Origin: Aulostomus chinensis
Lineage: Eukaryota > Chordata > Actinopteri > Syngnathiformes > Aulostomidae
Assembly: GCA_037954235.1 (NCBI GenBank)
Contig: JBBMOA010000021.1
Location: forward strand, 6,552,501-6,616,500
Length of the DNA stretch: 64,000 nucleotides
Direction of reading: 5' to 3'
This document shows, piece after piece, positions 59,723 through 64,000 of the stretch. The notes beneath the pieces were generated by a model. The model was not told the origin of the DNA, searched no databases, and worked only from the letters and a program-made list of their open reading frames with translations. The position numbers were made by a program, and so were the translations under genes. The stretch's first letter is position 1. Each line of letters begins with the position of its first letter.

Positions 59723-60129
59723 TCTCGGGTCGGTGATAGGCCCATCTGACGCCCCCATCAACCACCTCACGAAACTTCATTTGGAGGAGAGTCTGTCTCT
59801 CTATTAGGCTCCTAATATTTCCTTCTGCGCATCAGACAATCAGACGTCCTCCTAGTTACGATATCACGCGCAGAATTAACTGATATTATGATTTAATATC
59901 TGCACTTTTTCTTTTTCTTTTTTGTTTTTTAGTATTTTGTGTTCGCGTCACACTTGCGAATCTTGTTGAAGTGGAACAAAATATAAATTTAATGAACTTT
60001 CCTCTTCTTTTTTTTTAGGCCTCCATACACTTTAAAGACAGTAAAAAAAAAAAGTATATTACCAAAAAAATCTAATAACGTTTATTTAAGATGAGATGGA
60101 ATCTAATCAATCGTCCCTGAGAGGCTGAG

Positions 60130-60315
60130 TATTGATAGGTGAGCATCAAAGTTTTCGGGAGGCAGGTCTGGTTACTAATTACAAGGAGGCTCTCGGCTCT
60201 TATCGGCCGTCCTCTGTCTCTATCAAAGTACATTTTTACAGGACTGTAACAAACGTGATCAAGGCGTGTTTATTACGCGATTACCGCCCGCAAATATTTA
60301 CCAGAGCTGATAGGA
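60130..60315. promoter_or_regulatory. Dense GATA/TCF/homeobox/FOX cluster upstream of sox32
   Basis: Within 185 bases: GATAGGTG (60134), CATCAAAG (60144-60151), TAATTA (60176-60181), TTATCGG (60200), ATCAAAG (60222-60228), TGTTTA (60267-60272), CAAATATTTA (60291-60300) and CTGATAGG (60307-60314). This matches known endoderm inputs (Gata5, Mix-type homeodomain, FoxA, TCF). About 0.5 kb upstream of sox32. Confidence 0.4.
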
Positions 60316-60612
60316 CGACCGAGGGGCGTGATGAGCTCAACTTTAGAAAAATGAAACGGCTGACTTTATTTTCTGTGTATCACATTATTATTTTTTTCCT
60401 ATTCAAAGATGAAAAAAAATTACCCAAAAAGATCTTTTTGAATGGAAAAAAAAGGGAGGGGGAGAGAGATTTGGACAAGACAAAAGTAAATCGACGCCAA
60501 TCAAAACTGCAGCGGAGACTCATAGAAACCCTGTTGAAAACTGCTGCTTCTCTTTTGAGCTATTATTGATCTATTACATCACCACGTGCTGCCTGAGCTG
60601 AAAATATCGCAG

Positions 60613-60616
<4 letters not shown>

Positions 60617-60673
<57 letters not shown>
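60617..60673. repeat. (TA)28 microsatellite
   Basis: Uninterrupted TA repeat. Confidence 0.95.
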
Positions 60674-60676
<3 letters not shown>

Positions 60677-61025
60677 TTTTTTGGCATAAACACTACAATT
60701 AAACATGTCTTATGGATGGCACGTGCAATATGAGGCGATGTTCGCTCCAGAAACTCAACTATAGTGTAATGTGACGTCATTACAGGTGATCACATCCTCT
60801 GTATGGTTTCAATGAATGTGTGTGTGTGTGTGTTGTTGTTTTTTTTTACGATTGAGCTTCACACCGTCAATAGATTCCATTACGTTGCCGCCGTTGAATC
60901 TGCAATCCACTGGTTAATAACCTGCACCTGCACCGCTTTGTCCCCGCAGACGAGGCGCTTATGCGGCCTCTTTAGGTTGTAACTACTGTGTATTAAGGTC
61001 TGAAGCACGAGAGGGTTAATACACA

Positions 61026-61048
61026 AGAGAGAGAGAGAGAGAGAGAGA
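61026..61048. repeat. (AG)n microsatellite
   Basis: Short uninterrupted AG repeat. Confidence 0.9.
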
Positions 61049-61245
61049 ACACAAAGAGGGATGTTTGACGTGTTATGATAGAACGGAATGATCTGAAACT
61101 TGCAGAAACAAAAAAACAGGAAAAAAAATCTTGTGATGAAAGATTTCAAACGCGCAAAATCTGATCTATCGATTTATTGCAAATTCAATAACAAGATTAA
61201 AGTAAATGATCTTTAAACTGTACTTTTATCTCCAGTTTTTTGCAC

Positions 61246-61262
61246 CCCCCCCCCCCCCCCCC
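61246..61262. repeat. Poly(C) tract
   Basis: A run of about 17 C followed by a short CA repeat. Confidence 0.9.
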
Positions 61263-61428
61263 CACACACACACTGCAGTTCAGGTCGAAACTGATCAAGT
61301 GACTTTGAGATAAAAGTCTAAGAAAATCAGGTTTCTTTAAAAAAAAAAAAAAAAAAAAAGATAAAAAAAGAAAAGTTTTGAAATTTTCCAAAACATTCAT
61401 CCGAAAAAATACTTTGCAAATATTTTAC

Positions 61429-61471
61429 GATGAGGAGGAGGAGGAGGAGGGAGAGGGAGAGGAGGGGGGGG
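61429..61471. repeat. GGA-rich purine tract
   Basis: Repeated gaggag ending in a run of G. A homopurine tract able to adopt triplex or quadruplex structure. Confidence 0.85.
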
Positions 61472-62375
61472 GGCGGCTTCTCTTTTCACAGGTTGGGAGA
61501 ATTAGAGCTTGAATCCACATCCGCCGTGTTGGAAGTGAACGCACGCTCCGATGTGGCGTGAAAACCACTAATGGATTTAATCAATTAGCAGGCAGGACGC
61601 AGCGTGAATACAATAACGTTGGTTTCGACTGAGCTGCGTGAGCGAGCGGAGAGCTGAATGAGACAAGCGGGGATGGAGGAGGTTTATTAGCCGCGTCTAT
61701 TCATGACGTCACATGAGGAAAATAAAGCTTGTGCTTTTTTTCTTTTTTCTTTTTAAAGGAATAAACCAAAAAATCCACGTGTGAATGTAATATGTTGAAC
61801 TAAAATGAATGACAAACTTCTTGGCTTGAGGCACAAAAAAAAAAGAAGAGAGCATGAATTAAAGCAAAAAAAAACAACAACAACAGAAAATGACGTTTCC
61901 CTCGCTGTTCCTGAGAGTCTTCAGGTGTGTGATGAAATCGCTGCATTACTGTGCTGTGATTGATGAATCCTAATCTCCCAGCTGACAGGAGGGTATCATT
62001 GCATTGTGTCATAGCCAAACAAGCTGAATGGCCACTGTGTGGTGTGAATGGGGATTGTTCTTGGTGGCTTTCTGATCACAATGTGCCATTGTACCGGACA
62101 GAACTCATAAATGGGACACTCCTCTCCTTCCTCACTTCTGGATCAGTGACGGCCGGGCCGGCGCGGGTGGTGGAGGTGACCCTGGTGGATTTACCTGGAT
62201 CCTCTCACGGATGCTGGGCTGGTGGACTGATGGATCATCTACAGCTTCCCCGGTGTGGATTCTTCATGCTCTACGTGCTGAACCAGCAAGGATCTTCTCT
62301 TCTCTCATGGATATTCTAGAACCTTCTGTCCAGACATCTACCTAAAGGTGAAGCACAGGGGTGTAAAGCAGCAGG

Positions 62376-62378
<3 letters not shown>

Positions 62379-62435
<57 letters not shown>

Positions 62436-62444
62436 TGTGTGTGT
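62379..62444. repeat. (TG)n microsatellite with CG interruptions
   Basis: About 33 TG units with two CG variants near the end. Confidence 0.95.
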
Positions 62445-64000
62445 CTGGGACTCTGATAATGAAGCACTGTATTCCAGCTGACAGTGGCTGCAGGTGTGAA
62501 GGTGACCATCATCTCTGCAGCAGTATTGTATTGTGTTGGATTGTATGGGCACAGCAGGTCAGCATCAACATACACTCTGTCACGACTCACACGCCATTCT
62601 ATGCAGTGGTCTGTGCCCCCCCACCCCACCCCCTCACCTCCACCACCTCCTCCTCCTCCTCCTTCTCTTCTCTGTGTGAGGAGATTTAAGAGCGAGGCCC
62701 GGTGGAGTGCCAGCCTCCACACTCCCCGTGTAAACAACGCCCTGCCCGACCCGGCCCTACGTCAGGCCAGCTGAGAGGATTACATGCCCCCTGGTGTAGA
62801 CAGGCTTAATGTGGCCTCATTAGCAGAACACAATGATGCCCCCACCTCTGAGCTGAGATAAGACCGCATGAGGGCTCGTCCAGACTTCAAACACAGATCA
62901 AGCTCTAAGTTACAAGCTGGGACGCTGGTGCACGAGGACGGTCGAGAGTCAGTCAGCCAGGAGGCGGCAAGCTCACTGGAGATGATGGCGGCGCTTCACC
63001 AAGTCCACAAATGACGCTTTATTTTGATTTTTTTTTTAAAAATTAAAATCATTCCTCGTTAGCTAACTGTGTCTTCTAGACTGAGATGGACAAAAACGGC
63101 AAAAGATAAAGACATGATCTTTTGCTCTTTTTTTTTTAATTTTAGTTGATTTTAATCGTTCAGACTGATTAGATCATTCGTGACAACAACCAGAGGAGAG
63201 CAAAATAGTTTTAAAACTCAAATGTGATGTCAGTTGTTCAGAAAAAATATGGCAAAAAGCATAATTTTTCCAGAAGTCAAGTTGTGATTGTTTTTTATCA
63301 TTATTACACCACCATGGTTTATGTTTTTTGGATCTTTTGACTTTTTTGATTTTTACTTTTCATCATTCTTCGTATCAATTAATGTAAATAAAAAAAAACA
63401 ACACAATTTTTATAATAAACGGGATTGCAGCCACACTTGCAACAAAAATAAAAGCCACCCAGACTTCAGTTAGATTCATTCTATTTTATGACGTTGAAAT
63501 GATCTTGAACAGTTAACAAATAAGTCAAGTGAAGCTGCAGCTGCACTCACAGCAGAAATGGACTTAAATTTGATTTATTTTGTTTTGTATGGTGAGTTGA
63601 AAGTAGAAATAAAAAGGCCATGAAAATAATAAAAACAAATTCAACTCCTCAAGGATGTGAAACAGAAAATAAAGGGTAAACACGGAGCGGTCACTCCGTC
63701 CGTTTATTTTTGAGAGGACGGCACTTCAAAATCAAGTTAGCGTGATTATTAAATCATCAGGTGATGACCAGTAGGCAGCCTGTGGCATTCAGCCTGCATC
63801 TGTAGATCATGCAGACTCGCTCAGACTAGCCAACGAGGCAGAGCTCCAGTCAGTCAGTGGAAAACAGAGCTATTCTTTGTAAATGAAGAATTGTATTCCG
63901 CTGATAAGAGTCTTATCTGCAGAGGCGAATAACTCTTTTATTGTTCAGACAATTGAGTTTTAGATGTCGGTGGATTATTGGCACTCCAGGCTGATGCTGT

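Larger units (their letters stand above)
59746..64000. other. Upstream region of sox32 to window end
   Basis: No gene supported. It holds the motif cluster at 60.13 kb, full CRE palindromes at 60772-60779 and 61704-61711, simple repeats, and a GC-richer block at 62100-62900. The 119-codon open frame at 61960-62319 has no recognisable domain. Confidence 0.5.

Noticed and set aside
61960..62319. 119-codon + strand open frame upstream of sox32
   Set aside because: No recognisable domain and no supporting splice or promoter signals. Frames of this length occur by chance in GC-rich intergenic DNA.

Overview
The window is vertebrate nuclear DNA, almost certainly from a ray-finned (teleost) fish and probably a percomorph. 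The evidence is spliced genes with compact introns, abundant CA/TG microsatellites, a tRNA-derived SINE with a TGGA-type tail common in fish, and the pair sox17 plus sox32. As far as I know, sox32 (casanova) exists only in ray-finned fish and sits next to sox17. Gene names rest on residue-level comparison with remembered vertebrate proteins and on synteny; no database search was run.

Layout. (1) 1-5757, + strand: esco1, the cohesin acetyltransferase. It has one very long low-complexity N-terminal exon followed by eight short exons carrying the C2H2 zinc finger and the acetyltransferase domain. The 5' end probably lies off the window. (2) 8546-16456, - strand: rp1, the photoreceptor axonemal doublecortin protein, convergent with esco1. 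It has three coding exons, with a giant last exon of 6.2 kb. A candidate extra terminal exon lies at 8166-8273. (3) 16.5-33 kb: gene-poor, AT-rich sequence. It holds a speculative five-exon + strand transcript (19.47-26.65 kb), a SINE, microsatellites and three CTCF-like motifs near 30.4-30.7 kb. (4) 33162-34665, - strand: sox17, two exons, with a TATA/CCAAT promoter upstream. (5) 34.9-58.4 kb: a long regulatory-looking gap with several SOX/FOX/GATA/ETS motif clusters, a foldback repeat, a second SINE, a reverse-oriented CTCF-like motif at 49.73 kb and an exon-like trio at 55.2-56.1 kb. (6) 58481-59646 (or 59745), - strand: sox32, two exons, with a pure 17-unit CTG/CAG repeat encoding polyalanine. 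(7) 59.7-64 kb: sequence upstream of sox32 with T-box half-sites close to the gene and a dense GATA/TCF/FOX cluster at 60.13-60.31 kb.

How it fits together. sox17 and sox32 are two SoxF genes in the same orientation with the same HMG-box intron position and phase, as expected of a tandem duplication. Both act in endoderm formation (sox32 upstream of sox17 in zebrafish), so the 24 kb between them and the 4 kb upstream of sox32 are where shared enhancers would be expected. esco1 and rp1 are unrelated neighbours. rp1 next to sox17 matches the human chromosome 8q11 order. The most novel candidates are the two sets of exon-like segments with consistent phase in intergenic DNA, the possible extra rp1 exon, and the convergent CTCF-like motifs bracketing sox17.
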